The translations under genes were made by a program, and so were the position numbers. Positions 24,729 through 33,087 of a DNA stretch of 52,802 nucleotides are shown here, one piece after another; positions within the stretch are counted from its first letter, which is position 1; each line of letters starts with the position of its first letter. The stretch is from positions 1 to 52,802 of the forward strand of contig CAZHGD010000033.1 in NCBI GenBank assembly GCA_964531735.1. The letters are read 5' to 3'. The notes below the pieces were generated by a model. That model was not told the origin of the DNA, did not search any database, and was given only the letters and a program-made list of their open reading frames with translations. This stretch comes from CAZHGD01 sp964531735. Its GTDB lineage: Bacteria; Armatimonadota; UBA10988.

Positions 24729-25850
24729 CGCCCCACCCTCCAGGATCTTGGCCAGCTTGCCACCGGTCAGCTTGTAGACGGTGGTGCCGGCGCCTTCGTA
24801 GTAGCGCCAGCCCACCAGGATCTCCAACTGGCCGTCACCGTCGAGGTCGAGCACGCCGGCCACCTCGTACGCGTGAGGCGCGGCGAACTCGGCGGCCCGG
24901 CGGTGGAACTCACCGTCGAGCAGGAGCGTGCGCACCTGCCGCCCCTCCACCCGTCGCAGCGCCACAAACGAGTAGTCGCCGACCTTGATGTCCGGCCGCG
25001 GGTACCCCTCGCGCGCAGTGGTCGCGGAGATCAGCACTTCGTCGGTGCCGTTGCCTTCCAGGTCCACCCGGAGCAGTTGCGTCAGGTGGACCGGCGCGTT
25101 CTTCAGGCCCTTGCCGGCCAGGACCGCCGCGGCCGCCTGCTGGTAGACGCTCTGAGACCTGTCCTGCGCGGTCACCGGTCGCGTCGCGGCCAACCATGGC
25201 GCCGCCAACGCCACCGCGCCGTCGCGCGCCTCGGGCGACAGCGCCACGTGCAGGAACTCGCCGGGCTGCTCCACCGTCGGCGCGGCGCCGGTCGCGACGG
25301 TCCGTGGTCCCGCGAGGCCCTGGACCGAGTAGCGCTCACCGCCCTTGAGCGACTTGGCCATCGCGGCCGGTGACGCCCACGCGCCGCCGCGCCAGCCGCC
25401 GATCAGAATGCCGTCACGCACCACTGGATAGGCCTCGGGCAGCACCGTGAAGCTGATCTCGTTGGCCTCGCGGCGCAGCGTCACGGTCCGCGTCGGCACC
25501 GACCAGCTCCGCGTGGCCCCGGCCCAGCCGACGAGGTCGCGCAGCGGTAGGTAGACGTCGCCCGGCGCCGGCAAGACCCGGTGGCGCAGCGTCACCTGCT
25601 GGCCTCTGACCGTGGCCTCGGCCCGGCCCACCTGCAAGGCGACGGTGCCCGCCGGCGATTCCAGCGTCAGCTTCGCCGGATCGCTCTGCTGGCGCGGCAG
25701 GCCCAGCCACTCGCAGACCGGCTTGGCCGGCACCAGCGTGCAGCCACGCAGCTCACACGCCGGCGGATCGAGCACCACCGGTGCCGCGGCCAACGGTGCG
25801 CCGCAGAGCCACCACAGACCCACTCGCCACAGACCACCAAGTCCACGCAT
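24720..25850 (-). CDS. Secreted copper amine oxidase N-terminal domain-like protein with FG-GAP-like end
   Basis: The 376-residue protein has a signal-like start (LWRVGLWWLCGAPLAAAP). Its first half resembles the copper amine oxidase N-terminal domain: VYLPLRDLVGWAGAT and the pattern of strands with VRGQQVTLRHRVLP. This domain is usually a non-catalytic wall- or surface-binding module. The end has calcium-loop/FG-GAP-like segments (LLRVDLEGNGTDEVLIS and VLDLDGDGQLEILVGW). It is probably extracytoplasmic and binding rather than catalytic. It is divergent from the GDPD gene. Confidence 0.75.
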   Translation of the reverse strand: MRGLGGLWRVGLWWLCGAPLAAAPVVLDPPACELRGCTLVPAKPVCEWLGLPRQQSDPAKLTLESPAGTVALQVGRAEATVRGQQVTLRHRVLPAPGDVYLPLRDLVGWAGATRSWSVPTRTVTLRREANEISFTVLPEAYPVVRDGILIGGWRGGAWASPAAMAKSLKGGERYSVQGLAGPRTVATGAAPTVEQPGEFLHVALSPEARDGAVALAAPWLAATRPVTAQDRSQSVYQQAAAAVLAGKGLKNAPVHLTQLLRVDLEGNGTDEVLISATTAREGYPRPDIKVGDYSFVALRRVEGRQVRTLLLDGEFHRRAAEFAAPHAYEVAGVLDLDGDGQLEILVGWRYYEGAGTTVYKLTGGKLAKILEGGAGA

Positions 25851-25935
25851 GTCGTCATTCCTGTGCGGTTACGACGCCCGGCGGCTGGCAGGTGTCCGCC
25901 GCCGCACGGGCAAATCGTCAGATGGGAGCAAGATT

Positions 25936-26658
25936 GTGCCTTTCCAAGTATGCGCCCATCGCGGCGCTTCGGGCAGCCATCCGGAGAACACCGTGGCCGC
26001 CTTTCGGGCCGCCGCCGCACTCGGCGTCGAGCGCGTCGAGTTCGACATCCGCCGCACCGCCGACGGTGCCCTGGTCATACTGCACGACGCCACCGTCGAC
26101 CGCACCACCGACGGTCAGGGCCAGATCTGGGACCTGACCCTGGCCCAGGTCAAGGCGCTCGACGCCGGCTCGCACAAAGGCGCCCAGTTCGCCGGCGAGC
26201 GCATCCCCACCTTCGCCGAGGCGCTCGACGCTTGCCCGATGATGGTCAACCTCCACGTCTATCCGGGTCCGGACGACCTCGAGCCGCTGCTCGACGGCGT
26301 GGTGGCCGAACTGCAGGCCCGCAACCGGCTCGACAACGCGTTCGTCACCGGCGACGACGCCGTGGTGGCGCGCACGGCGGTGGTCGAGCCACGGCTGATG
26401 CGCTGCTGGCTGGGCGGTCAGCACGATCCCGAGTACCCGCGGCGGTCGCTGGAGCTGGGCTGCCGCAACTTGCAGCCCTGGTACCCGAATGTCTCGGCAG
26501 CGCTGTGCGACGCGGCGCACGAACTGGGCCTGACCGTCCACCCGTTCTTCGCCGACGACGCGCCCCGCATGAAGGAGCTGATCGCCTACGGTGTGGACGG
26601 CATTCTGACCAATGAGCCGGCGCTACTGCAGGCCGTCGTCGGCGAACTGGGACGCTGA
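25936..26658 (+). CDS. Glycerophosphodiester phosphodiesterase
   Basis: The 240-residue protein begins near VCAHRGASGSHPENTVAAF, with the catalytic His and Glu. FDIRRTADGALVILHDATVDRTTDG follows, with metal ligands and the second His. The whole forms the usual GDPD TIM barrel. It hydrolyses glycerophosphodiesters to glycerol 3-phosphate and an alcohol. GTG 25936 is chosen because GGGAG lies 7 bases upstream; an ATG at 25849 is in frame but would overlap the divergent gene. There is no signal peptide, so it is likely cytoplasmic. Confidence 0.93.
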   Translation: MPFQVCAHRGASGSHPENTVAAFRAAAALGVERVEFDIRRTADGALVILHDATVDRTTDGQGQIWDLTLAQVKALDAGSHKGAQFAGERIPTFAEALDACPMMVNLHVYPGPDDLEPLLDGVVAELQARNRLDNAFVTGDDAVVARTAVVEPRLMRCWLGGQHDPEYPRRSLELGCRNLQPWYPNVSAALCDAAHELGLTVHPFFADDAPRMKELIAYGVDGILTNEPALLQAVVGELGR

Positions 26659-26662
26659 GCGG

Positions 26663-28861
26663 TCAGCGACGGCCTTTCGGTTTGGCGCCGCGTTCCGCGT
26701 GCCACGGCCGCCCGTCGCGGAAGCGGCCCGACACGAAGCTCAGGCCGCAGGCCGGGCAGACCGAGACGTCGGCGTCCTTCAGCCGGGCCAGGCAGTAGCC
26801 GCAGTGCGGGTGATCGCGCCCCTGGTCGTCCGGCTCCAGCAGGAGGCGGCCGACCAGGTGAGCCCGCAACAGCAGGCCGCAGAACTCGCAGCGCAGGCGC
26901 TTGGGGTCAACCGCGGCGCCACAGTGCGGGCAGTTGCGCAGGCGCGCCAGGCCTTGGGCCAGGGCCTCGGCTTCGGCCTCGGTCAGCTCCTCGTCGGCCG
27001 GGCTGTCGGCGGCGCCGCGCCGCATGGTGAACGTCCGGCCACAGCGCTCGCAAGCGCGGTTGTGTACACTCACCAAGTAGCCGCAGCCGCCGCAGCAGAC
27101 CAGCGCGCGCCCGTCCACGTCCACTTGGACCAGGCGCCCATCGAGGAACAGATGCAGGTCGACCGCGCAGATCGGACAGCGTTCGCGGCCGGCCGCGATG
27201 CGCGCGTGGCAGTATGGGCAACTGGTCAGCGGCATCGTCGGCACCGTGGCCGCGCCCACCGGCAAAGGCTGCTCCACCCGGCGCTCGTGCAGCGCGTCCA
27301 TCAGCTCGGTGGCCGCCGCGAAGCGCCAGGCCGGCGGCTTCAGCAGGCAGCGGTAGACCGCTGAGCGCACGTAGCCGGGCACGTCGTCGGGCAACGGCGC
27401 GGGGCACGCCGTCTGCACGGCGTGCATGACCTCCTTGCCGGTGGCGCCCTCGAACGGTCGGCGGCCCGAGACCAGTTGGTAGAGCATCACGCCCAGGGCC
27501 CAGATGTCCGAGCGCATGTCGAGTTGCTCGCCCTGGCACTGTTCGGGCGACATGTACAACGGCGTGCCCGGATGGCGGCCAGCGGCGGTGATGGGCTGGT
27601 CGCCGGACACGGCCAGCCGCTCGGAGTCGTCCTCCAGGTCGCGTTCGGCCGCCGCCCGCGCAATGCCGAAATCGGTCAGCTTGACCACGCGCTGGCTGCC
27701 GTGCAAGATGACATTGGCCGGCTTCAGGTCGCGGTGGATCACGCCGGCGCGGTGCACCTCGCCCAGCGCCGCGCAGAGCTGGAACAGGATGCGCTCGGCT
27801 TCGCGGTACGGCAAGCGCCCGACGCGGCGCAGCTCCTCGGCCAGGTCGGGACCACGCAGCAGCTCCATCGCCAGGTATGGCCGGCCCTCGACGTCGCCCG
27901 CCTGCCGGAACCCGACCACGTGCTCGTGTCGGATGCGCCGCAGGACCGCCACTTCGCGCTCGAACCGGCGCTTGCGCCGGATCGCTCGGTCCTCTTCGAG
28001 CCCTTTGAACACCACGACCTTCAGCGCCACCGGCTCATGGCCCGGCACGCGCGCGGCGAACACGCGCCCCATGCCGCCGCGTCCGAGTTCCTGGTGCAGC
28101 AGGTAGGGGCCGAACTTGCCAATCGGCTGGCCGGTGGCGTCGACCGGTGTGCGCGTCTCGGCCGGCGTGGCCGGTGCCGGTTCGGACAGGCTCTCCGCGC
28201 CATCCGAGGCCGTCGGCGTGGCCGGCAGGACCGGTAGTTGCTCACCGGCGGCGGCGAAGCGCAACCGCAGGCTGCCGATCCGCACCTCGTCACCGTTGGC
28301 CAGGTGGATCATGCGCACCTTGGTGCCGTTGACGAGCACGCCGTTGTTGCTGTCGTTGTCCAGCACCGCGACGTTGGCGCCCTGCCGGAAGAAGGTGGCG
28401 TGCTCACGCGACACGACCGGATCGTCCACCACCAGATCGGAGTGCGGCGAGCGCCCGACGGTGAACGGCGAGCCGGCCCGCAGCTCGATCAGGCGGCCGC
28501 GCTCCGGCCCGCTCAGGATCTGGAGCCGTGGCTCGGACCGGTCGGCCACCTCGGGCTCCACCTCTTCCTGGGTGACGCGGACGAGCAGCTCGCACGAACC
28601 GCAGCGAACCAGGTCGCCGTCGGCCACCACCGTCGGGACTTGCAGCCGCACCCCGTTGAGGTAGGTGCCGTTGTGACTGCCGCAGTCGCGCAGCACGACG
28701 GCGGCGGGCCGCACCGCCAGTTCGGCGTGCTGGCTCGAGACGGCCTCGTCGGGCAGGCGAATGGCCGCTTCGACACCGCGGCCCATGGCGTAGGCGCCGG
28801 CGCCGACGGTGCGCTTGTGCCCGACCACGGGCCCGCCGTGCCCTTCGAGATGAACCACCAC
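26663..28861 (-). CDS. FHA-FHA-Ser/Thr kinase-zinc-ribbon protein
   Basis: The 732-residue protein has two FHA domains. FHA1 (about 10-95) shows GSHNGTYLNG; FHA2 (about 110-205) shows VVSREHATF and DSNNGVLVNG. A Hanks-type kinase (about 245-515) follows, with GRGGMGRVF, VALKVV, HRDLKPAN and LTDFGIA, so it should be active. The C-terminus has at least four CxxC-rich zinc-ribbon units (for example CPYCHARIAAGRERCPIC and CPHCGAAVDPKRLRCEFCG). GTG 28861 is supported by GAGGAG upstream. It lies downstream of the sigma-28-controlled unknown gene, with a strong hairpin between. FHA domains would bind phospho-Thr partners, perhaps in autoregulation. Confidence 0.9.
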   Translation of the reverse strand: MVVHLEGHGGPVVGHKRTVGAGAYAMGRGVEAAIRLPDEAVSSQHAELAVRPAAVVLRDCGSHNGTYLNGVRLQVPTVVADGDLVRCGSCELLVRVTQEEVEPEVADRSEPRLQILSGPERGRLIELRAGSPFTVGRSPHSDLVVDDPVVSREHATFFRQGANVAVLDNDSNNGVLVNGTKVRMIHLANGDEVRIGSLRLRFAAAGEQLPVLPATPTASDGAESLSEPAPATPAETRTPVDATGQPIGKFGPYLLHQELGRGGMGRVFAARVPGHEPVALKVVVFKGLEEDRAIRRKRRFEREVAVLRRIRHEHVVGFRQAGDVEGRPYLAMELLRGPDLAEELRRVGRLPYREAERILFQLCAALGEVHRAGVIHRDLKPANVILHGSQRVVKLTDFGIARAAAERDLEDDSERLAVSGDQPITAAGRHPGTPLYMSPEQCQGEQLDMRSDIWALGVMLYQLVSGRRPFEGATGKEVMHAVQTACPAPLPDDVPGYVRSAVYRCLLKPPAWRFAAATELMDALHERRVEQPLPVGAATVPTMPLTSCPYCHARIAAGRERCPICAVDLHLFLDGRLVQVDVDGRALVCCGGCGYLVSVHNRACERCGRTFTMRRGAADSPADEELTEAEAEALAQGLARLRNCPHCGAAVDPKRLRCEFCGLLLRAHLVGRLLLEPDDQGRDHPHCGYCLARLKDADVSVCPACGLSFVSGRFRDGRPWHAERGAKPKGRR

Positions 28862-28954
28862 GTGCGACTCCTCAACGGCTCAGCCGGGCCACCTCGAACG
28901 GTGTCGCCCCATCGTCGGGTCGCGGTCCACGGCCGTGCCGTTACACCATCAACG

Positions 28955-28996
28955 CCCCGCCGGCCCAGGCCTTCGACGACTCCTGGACCGGCGGGG
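28955..28996 (-). terminator. Strong hairpin terminator downstream of the sigma-28-controlled gene
   Basis: 15-base arms with a single mismatch (CCCCGCCGGcCCAGG / CCTGGaCCGGCGGGG) and a 12-base loop follow the stop codon of the minus-strand gene 29027-29596. There is no T-run on either side. Confidence 0.6.
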
Positions 28997-29026
28997 TTCG
29001 TTGACTCGGTGGTGGTGCCGGCGGGC

Positions 29027-29596
29027 CTACTCCTGGCCCAGGGCCGCGGCGATGGTGCTCTCGAACTGCGCGAACAGGTCCTGCACCGCTTGGCTCGGCT
29101 GGTGGCCGCCTTGCTGGGCCTGCTCGCTGGTCGGCAGCGGTGGCGGCGGTGGCGCGCTGTTGGCACCGTAGGCCTGCTCGGCCTGGTTCTGGCCCTGGCC
29201 CGAACCCATGCCTCCGGGGCCGCCACCACCGTCGGGCGGACGCGGCGGCATCAGGTCTTCCACGTTGCCGGATTCGGCCGCCGTGGCGAACCGCTCGGCC
29301 ATCTCGTTCAGCCGGTCGGCTTCGTCGGTGTCGGAAGTGTCGCCCGCAGCCTGCTTCAGCTTCGACGCCATCTCGGAGACGATCTCCTTGAACTTGGTCG
29401 GATCCTGCTCCGCCAGTTCGGAGAGCTTGCTGAACATCTCCGCGCCCTTGGAGAACTTCGCCGCCTGCGTGCCGCCCGTGGTGGTCCCGGACACGCTCGA
29501 CGTCGTCTCCTGTTGCGTGCTCGTCACAGCCCTCGACTGTGAGAGCTTCAGCAGTTCGGCCAGACTCGACCCATGGGTCACGCTGGACACGCTCAT
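29027..29596 (-). CDS. Unknown Ser/Thr-rich helical protein under sigma-28-type control
   Basis: The 189-residue protein starts MSVSSVTHGSSLAELLKLSQ. A Ser/Thr-rich flexible segment (about 25-50) leads to a charged helical core, KGAEMFSKLSELAEQDPTKF and on to about 115. A Gly/Pro/Gln linker and a final helix (AVQDLFAQFESTIAAALG) follow. There is no Sec signal or membrane segment. I recognise no family. ATG 29596 has AAGGAG seven bases upstream. The gene has a strong sigma-28 promoter match (29649-29675) and a hairpin at its predicted mRNA 5' end, so it probably belongs to the late flagellar regulon. It could be a type III-exported or accessory flagellar protein. Confidence 0.75.
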   Translation of the reverse strand: MSVSSVTHGSSLAELLKLSQSRAVTSTQQETTSSVSGTTTGGTQAAKFSKGAEMFSKLSELAEQDPTKFKEIVSEMASKLKQAAGDTSDTDEADRLNEMAERFATAAESGNVEDLMPPRPPDGGGGPGGMGSGQGQNQAEQAYGANSAPPPPPLPTSEQAQQGGHQPSQAVQDLFAQFESTIAAALGQE

Positions 29597-29616
29597 CGCG
29601 TCGCTCCTTTCCAGGT

Positions 29617-29643
29617 TCAACAGTTGCAAGGAGCAACTGTTGA
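29617..29643 (-). promoter_or_regulatory. 5'-leader stem-loop of the sigma-28-controlled gene
   Basis: A perfect 11-base inverted repeat (TCAACAGTTGC / GCAACTGTTGA) with a 5-base loop. It begins almost at the transcript start predicted from the sigma-28 promoter and ends 20 bases before the ATG, just upstream of the ribosome site. It could stabilise the mRNA or bind a regulator. Confidence 0.6.
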
Positions 29644-29648
29644 GTCGG

Positions 29649-29675
29649 TCATCGGTTGACGCGCGAGACACTTTA
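29649..29675 (-). promoter_or_regulatory. Sigma-28 (FliA)-type promoter
   Basis: On the minus strand TAAAGTGT (29668-29675; 7 of 8 versus TAAAGTTT), an 11-base spacer and ACCGATGA (29649-29656; 6 of 8 versus GCCGATAA). It lies about 53 bases before the start of the unknown gene. Confidence 0.65.
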
Positions 29676-29704
29676 GCGTGGCGCCCAGAAACAGCCCATC
29701 CGGA

Positions 29705-30211
29705 CTATGGCGCGGCGTGGTCGCCGGGCAGCAGGTGGCTCAGGTTGTTGGCGAAGGCCCGCCCGGCGCGGGTGAAAGCGTCCTGCACCAGGGCCAGGTC
29801 GGTCGCCGAGAGGGTCGCCAGGCGCAGCGCGAGTTGGGCCATGACGGCGTCGTCGACGTTCTGGACCGCGGCTGCGCCGGCGGCGGTCAGCGACAACTGC
29901 ACGTACCGGCGGTCGGCCGCCGAGGTCTGCCGCGTGACCAGGCCGCGGACGACCAAGCCTTCGACGAGTCGGCTCGCGGCCGGACGAGTCAGACCGAGGT
30001 CGCGCGCCGCGTCGGACAGGGTGGCGCCTTGCCGATCGCGCAAGGTGACCAGCATCCGGAACTGCGAGACCGACACTTCGTCGGCCAACGCCCGAACCTG
30101 CTCGTGGACCGCGCTCAACGCCGCGAAGATGAGTTGCATCATCTCCGCCGCCGCCTGCCGCGCAGGCTGGCCCGCCGCAAGCTCCGATTCAGGGATTGGT
30201 GGTGTCTGCAT
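29705..30211 (-). CDS. MarR-family transcriptional regulator
   Basis: The 168-residue protein has the MarR winged-helix layout. A helical dimer region comes first (AAEMMQLIFAALSAVHEQ). The recognition helix region is TLSDAARDLGLTRPAASRLV, and the wing is RQTSAADRRYVQLSLTAAG. It should bind DNA as a dimer and respond to a small ligand. It is divergent from the pentapeptide-repeat gene at 30382, and the 170-base gap holds promoters for both. That arrangement suggests it regulates itself and perhaps the pentapeptide gene. The ligand is unknown. Confidence 0.9.
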   Translation of the reverse strand: MQTPPIPESELAAGQPARQAAAEMMQLIFAALSAVHEQVRALADEVSVSQFRMLVTLRDRQGATLSDAARDLGLTRPAASRLVEGLVVRGLVTRQTSAADRRYVQLSLTAAGAAAVQNVDDAVMAQLALRLATLSATDLALVQDAFTRAGRAFANNLSHLLPGDHAAP

Positions 30212-30249
30212 CGAGTTCGGTTACAGCCTCGGTTCGCAAATCTGCTGCC

Positions 30250-30278
30250 AGTGTCCGTCTTCGCCAAGCCAAAGTCAA
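30250..30278 (-). promoter_or_regulatory. Candidate promoter for the MarR gene
   Basis: On the minus strand TTGACT (30273-30278) and GACACT (30250-30255) are 17 bases apart, about 39 bases before the MarR start. Confidence 0.4.
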
Positions 30279-30339
30279 GGGGCCGGCCGCGGCCGCCCTC
30301 GCCGGGCACCGGTGACTCGCAGGTGGAACCCGTCGGCGC

Positions 30340-30368
30340 TTGATGCGTCAGCAGCGGTACCGCACAAT
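30340..30368 (+). promoter_or_regulatory. Candidate promoter for the pentapeptide-repeat gene
   Basis: TTGATG (30340-30345) and CACAAT (30363-30368) are 17 bases apart, leaving a short leader before ATG 30382. Confidence 0.4.
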
Positions 30369-30381
30369 GGGGTGGGCGGTG

Positions 30382-31305
30382 ATGGCCATGACGCGTGAGG
30401 AGATACTCGCCCGAGCCCCGCACCTGGCCGCGCTCGATCTGCGCGGCGTGCATCTGCGCGGCGCCAACCTCGCCGGCGCCTCGTTCGCCGGCAGCCGGCT
30501 GAGCCGGGCCGACCTGCGCGAGGCCAACCTCTACCAAGCCGACTTCACCAACGCCAACCTCGCCCGCGCCGACCTGTCCGAAGCCGGGCTGTACGGCGCC
30601 ACGTTACGCCACGCCTACCTGCAGGACGCCGACCTGCGCGGCGCCGACCTCGGCGGCGTCGACCTGATCGGCGCCAACCTGATCGGCGTGCGGCTCGACG
30701 ACTCGACCACGCTGGCCGGCAAGTGGCGCCTGGTGTGGCGGGTGGTCAACCATGGCCTCGACGGCCTGGTCCTGAGCGGGGCCGACCTCGCCGGCGCCAA
30801 CCTGAGTGGCGCCGATCTGAGCGGGGCCGACCTGACCGGCGCCGACCTCCGGCAGGCCCAGCTCGCCGGCGCCTGTCTCGAAGGCGCCGACCTGCGCGGC
30901 ACCGACCTGGCCGGCGCCAACCTCGCCGAAGCGCGCCTCGCCGGCACGCTGATCGACTTCACCACGCATTTGGAGGGCAAGTGGCGCCTGGTCTGGGAAC
31001 TGCTCAACCTCGGCGGTGCCGAGCGCGCCCTGGCGGGGGCCGAACTGAGCTACGCCTGGCTGGCTGAGGCCAACCTGCGCGGCGCCATGCTGGCCGGCGC
31101 CGTGCTGTCCCGCAGTACGCTCCGCGGCGCCATGCTGGCCGGCGCCGATCTGCGCAGCGCCGATCTCACCTACGCCGACCTCAGCGAGGCCGACCTGACC
31201 GGCTGCGACCTCAGCGGCGCAGCCTATACCGCGCAGGGCTGGCGCCCGACAGTCTTCCCCGCAGGCTTCGATCCGGCGGCCCATGACCTGGCGCGCATCG
31301 ACTGA
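30382..31305 (+). CDS. Pentapeptide-repeat protein with two GKWRLVW inserts
   Basis: The 307-residue protein has the same N-cap as the protein at 21357 (MAMTREEILARAPHLAAL) and a similar end (FPAGFDPAAHDLARID). Between them are three pentapeptide blocks split by two non-repeat inserts, LAGKWRLVWRVVNHGLDGLV and LEGKWRLVWELLNLGGAERA. I recall similar inserts in cyanobacterial pentapeptide proteins. The start at 30382 follows the shared cap; ATG 30367 and 30388 are alternatives. Cytoplasmic location is likely because no signal is seen. Function is unknown. Confidence 0.88.
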   Translation: MAMTREEILARAPHLAALDLRGVHLRGANLAGASFAGSRLSRADLREANLYQADFTNANLARADLSEAGLYGATLRHAYLQDADLRGADLGGVDLIGANLIGVRLDDSTTLAGKWRLVWRVVNHGLDGLVLSGADLAGANLSGADLSGADLTGADLRQAQLAGACLEGADLRGTDLAGANLAEARLAGTLIDFTTHLEGKWRLVWELLNLGGAERALAGAELSYAWLAEANLRGAMLAGAVLSRSTLRGAMLAGADLRSADLTYADLSEADLTGCDLSGAAYTAQGWRPTVFPAGFDPAAHDLARID

Positions 31306-31323
31306 AGCGGAGGCGGCTCGCGC

Positions 31324-33009
31324 TCAGTCGCTCGCCACGCACCGGAAGCCGCACTGGCTGTAGGCGCTGCCGTCGGGCCCGAAGGTCCGGAAGGACACGC
31401 GGTACATCCAGGGGAAGGCCATGAACGAGGCGCCGCGCCGGGCATGCCCGTCGGCCACCGCGACGTTCACCGGGTCGCGCTCGGGCATCTTCTCATACCA
31501 GCCGGCGTCGAAGTTGTCGCGGCACCAGACCTCGACGTTGCCGACGATGTCGAGCAGACCGAACGCGTTCGGCGCGAAGGCTTGCACGGGCGAGCGCTGC
31601 GGGTAGCCGTCGTCATACTGCAGCAGCGAGAACGGACCACCGTTGCTCTTGTCGGCCAGGTTCCCGAACCCCGCCGGCGGCGCAAACCGGTCACCCCAGG
31701 CGTACTCCCAGTCGTCGTGTCCGGCGCGCGCGGCGTACTCCCATTGCGCCTCGCTCGGCAGACTGCGCCCGGCCCAGGTCGCATAGGCCTGCGCCTCGGC
31801 CCAGGTCAGCATCGCCACCGGGTGCCGGTCCGGATCGCGGCTGAGCGACGGCGGCGGCTGGAACGCGTAGTCCTGCCGCCCATCCTTGGTGATCCGGCCC
31901 ACGGCCCGCTGCGACTGATCCGGCATGGTCTGCCCGGTGGCCTGGCAGTAGCGGCGGTACTGCTCGACGGTCACCGGGTGCAGGTCCATCCAGAATGGGG
32001 TCAGCCGCACGGTCTTGCCTGGCGTCTCGCGCGCGAACACCTCACGCGTGATCCGCGGCTGGATCTTGCGCCACACCTCGAAGGCGCGATCGGCGGCGGC
32101 GACCGTGGTGCCGAGCCGGACCGTGCCGCCGGGCAGGCGCACCTGTGGCATGCCGTCCTTGGTGGCCAGGCGGTAGCGCAGACCGGGCACCGGCTGGTAG
32201 GAGCGCAGATAGGCCGGCCAGCCCGCCGGAGCTTCTTTCCATTCGGCGCCCGCCGGCAGTTCGGGCGCCACCCGTACCGGCGGCGCCACCGCCGGCCCTG
32301 AGCCGGGGCGCTTGGTCTGCACCACCAGCACCAAGGCCACGCTCGGCGTCACGCGCTTGATCAGTTCCACCGCTTCCGGCGCCGACGGGAGGTTGGCCGT
32401 CTGCCACGTGACCGACTGCTCGCGGAGCATCTGCTTGGCGTAGTTGATCGGCACGGCGATGCCGACATTCGACACCGCCATGCCGGTCAGCTTGGAGCTG
32501 ACGACCGCGATCACCTCGCCCTTCTGGCTGACCAGCGGGCCACCCGAGTTACCCGGGTTGATCGGCGCGTCGGTCTGGAGCACCTTCTGCGTGCCCATGG
32601 TGTCGATGCCGGAGATGGTGCCGCGGTTGACCTTGACGGATTCACCCAGGGCGGTGCCGAACGGGAAGCCGAACACCCGCACTTCCTCGCCCACGCTGAC
32701 CTGGTTGGAGTTGCCCAGCGGCAGCGGCGTCAGGTTACCGAGCGGCACCTTGAGGATGGCCAGATCGAGCTTCTCGTTGCTGACCAGCACACGGGCCTCG
32801 CTGGTCCGGCCGTCGATGTTGACGGTGACCTTGGCGGCGTTCTTGATGACGTGGGCAGCCGTGACCAGGATGCCGTCGGCCTGCACAACAAACGCCGAGC
32901 CCGAGCCGCTGGGCTCCTGCGCCCGCGCGGCCCCGGCCAGCAGCAGACAGACCAACGCCGCGACTCGGCCACCGGCCCGTCGACCCGATCCGCCACCGAA
33001 CACCCGCAT
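31324..33009 (-). CDS. Secreted trypsin-like protease fused to an FGE-sulfatase-type (SUMF1) domain
   Basis: The 561-residue protein has a signal peptide (RVAALVCLLLAGAARAQ). An HtrA/trypsin-like protease domain (about 30-205) has the full triad: His in VTAAHVI, Asp in EKLDLAIL and Ser in NPGNSGGPL. After a linker, an FGE-sulfatase-type domain (about 295-560) shows MDLHPVTVEQYRRYCQATGQ, LPSEAQWEYAARAG, DIVGNVEVWCRDNF and the end GFRCVAS. There is no PDZ domain. FGE-type domains in bacteria often have roles other than sulfatase activation. The likely site of action is the periplasm. A promoter -10 lies at 33038-33043. Confidence 0.9.
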   Translation of the reverse strand: MRVFGGGSGRRAGGRVAALVCLLLAGAARAQEPSGSGSAFVVQADGILVTAAHVIKNAAKVTVNIDGRTSEARVLVSNEKLDLAILKVPLGNLTPLPLGNSNQVSVGEEVRVFGFPFGTALGESVKVNRGTISGIDTMGTQKVLQTDAPINPGNSGGPLVSQKGEVIAVVSSKLTGMAVSNVGIAVPINYAKQMLREQSVTWQTANLPSAPEAVELIKRVTPSVALVLVVQTKRPGSGPAVAPPVRVAPELPAGAEWKEAPAGWPAYLRSYQPVPGLRYRLATKDGMPQVRLPGGTVRLGTTVAAADRAFEVWRKIQPRITREVFARETPGKTVRLTPFWMDLHPVTVEQYRRYCQATGQTMPDQSQRAVGRITKDGRQDYAFQPPPSLSRDPDRHPVAMLTWAEAQAYATWAGRSLPSEAQWEYAARAGHDDWEYAWGDRFAPPAGFGNLADKSNGGPFSLLQYDDGYPQRSPVQAFAPNAFGLLDIVGNVEVWCRDNFDAGWYEKMPERDPVNVAVADGHARRGASFMAFPWMYRVSFRTFGPDGSAYSQCGFRCVASD

Positions 33010-33037
33010 CCGCCGACTCCGCTCTTGGCCACCCTCA

Positions 33038-33043
33038 ATTGTA
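33038..33043 (-). promoter_or_regulatory. -10 box for the trypsin/FGE gene
   Basis: On the minus strand TACAAT (5 of 6 to consensus) lies 28 bases before the start codon. The -35 is weak. Confidence 0.35.
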
Positions 33044-33054
33044 CGTTCTGCGGC

Positions 33055-33082
33055 CCGGCAGCGTTCCAGCCGGCGCTGCCGG
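33055..33082 (-). terminator. Hairpin terminator after the DUF6785 gene
   Basis: A perfect 9-base inverted repeat (CCGGCAGCG / CGCTGCCGG) with a 10-base loop lies 6 bases after the stop of the minus-strand transporter gene. There is no clear T-run. Confidence 0.55.
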
Positions 33083-33087
33083 TCGAC

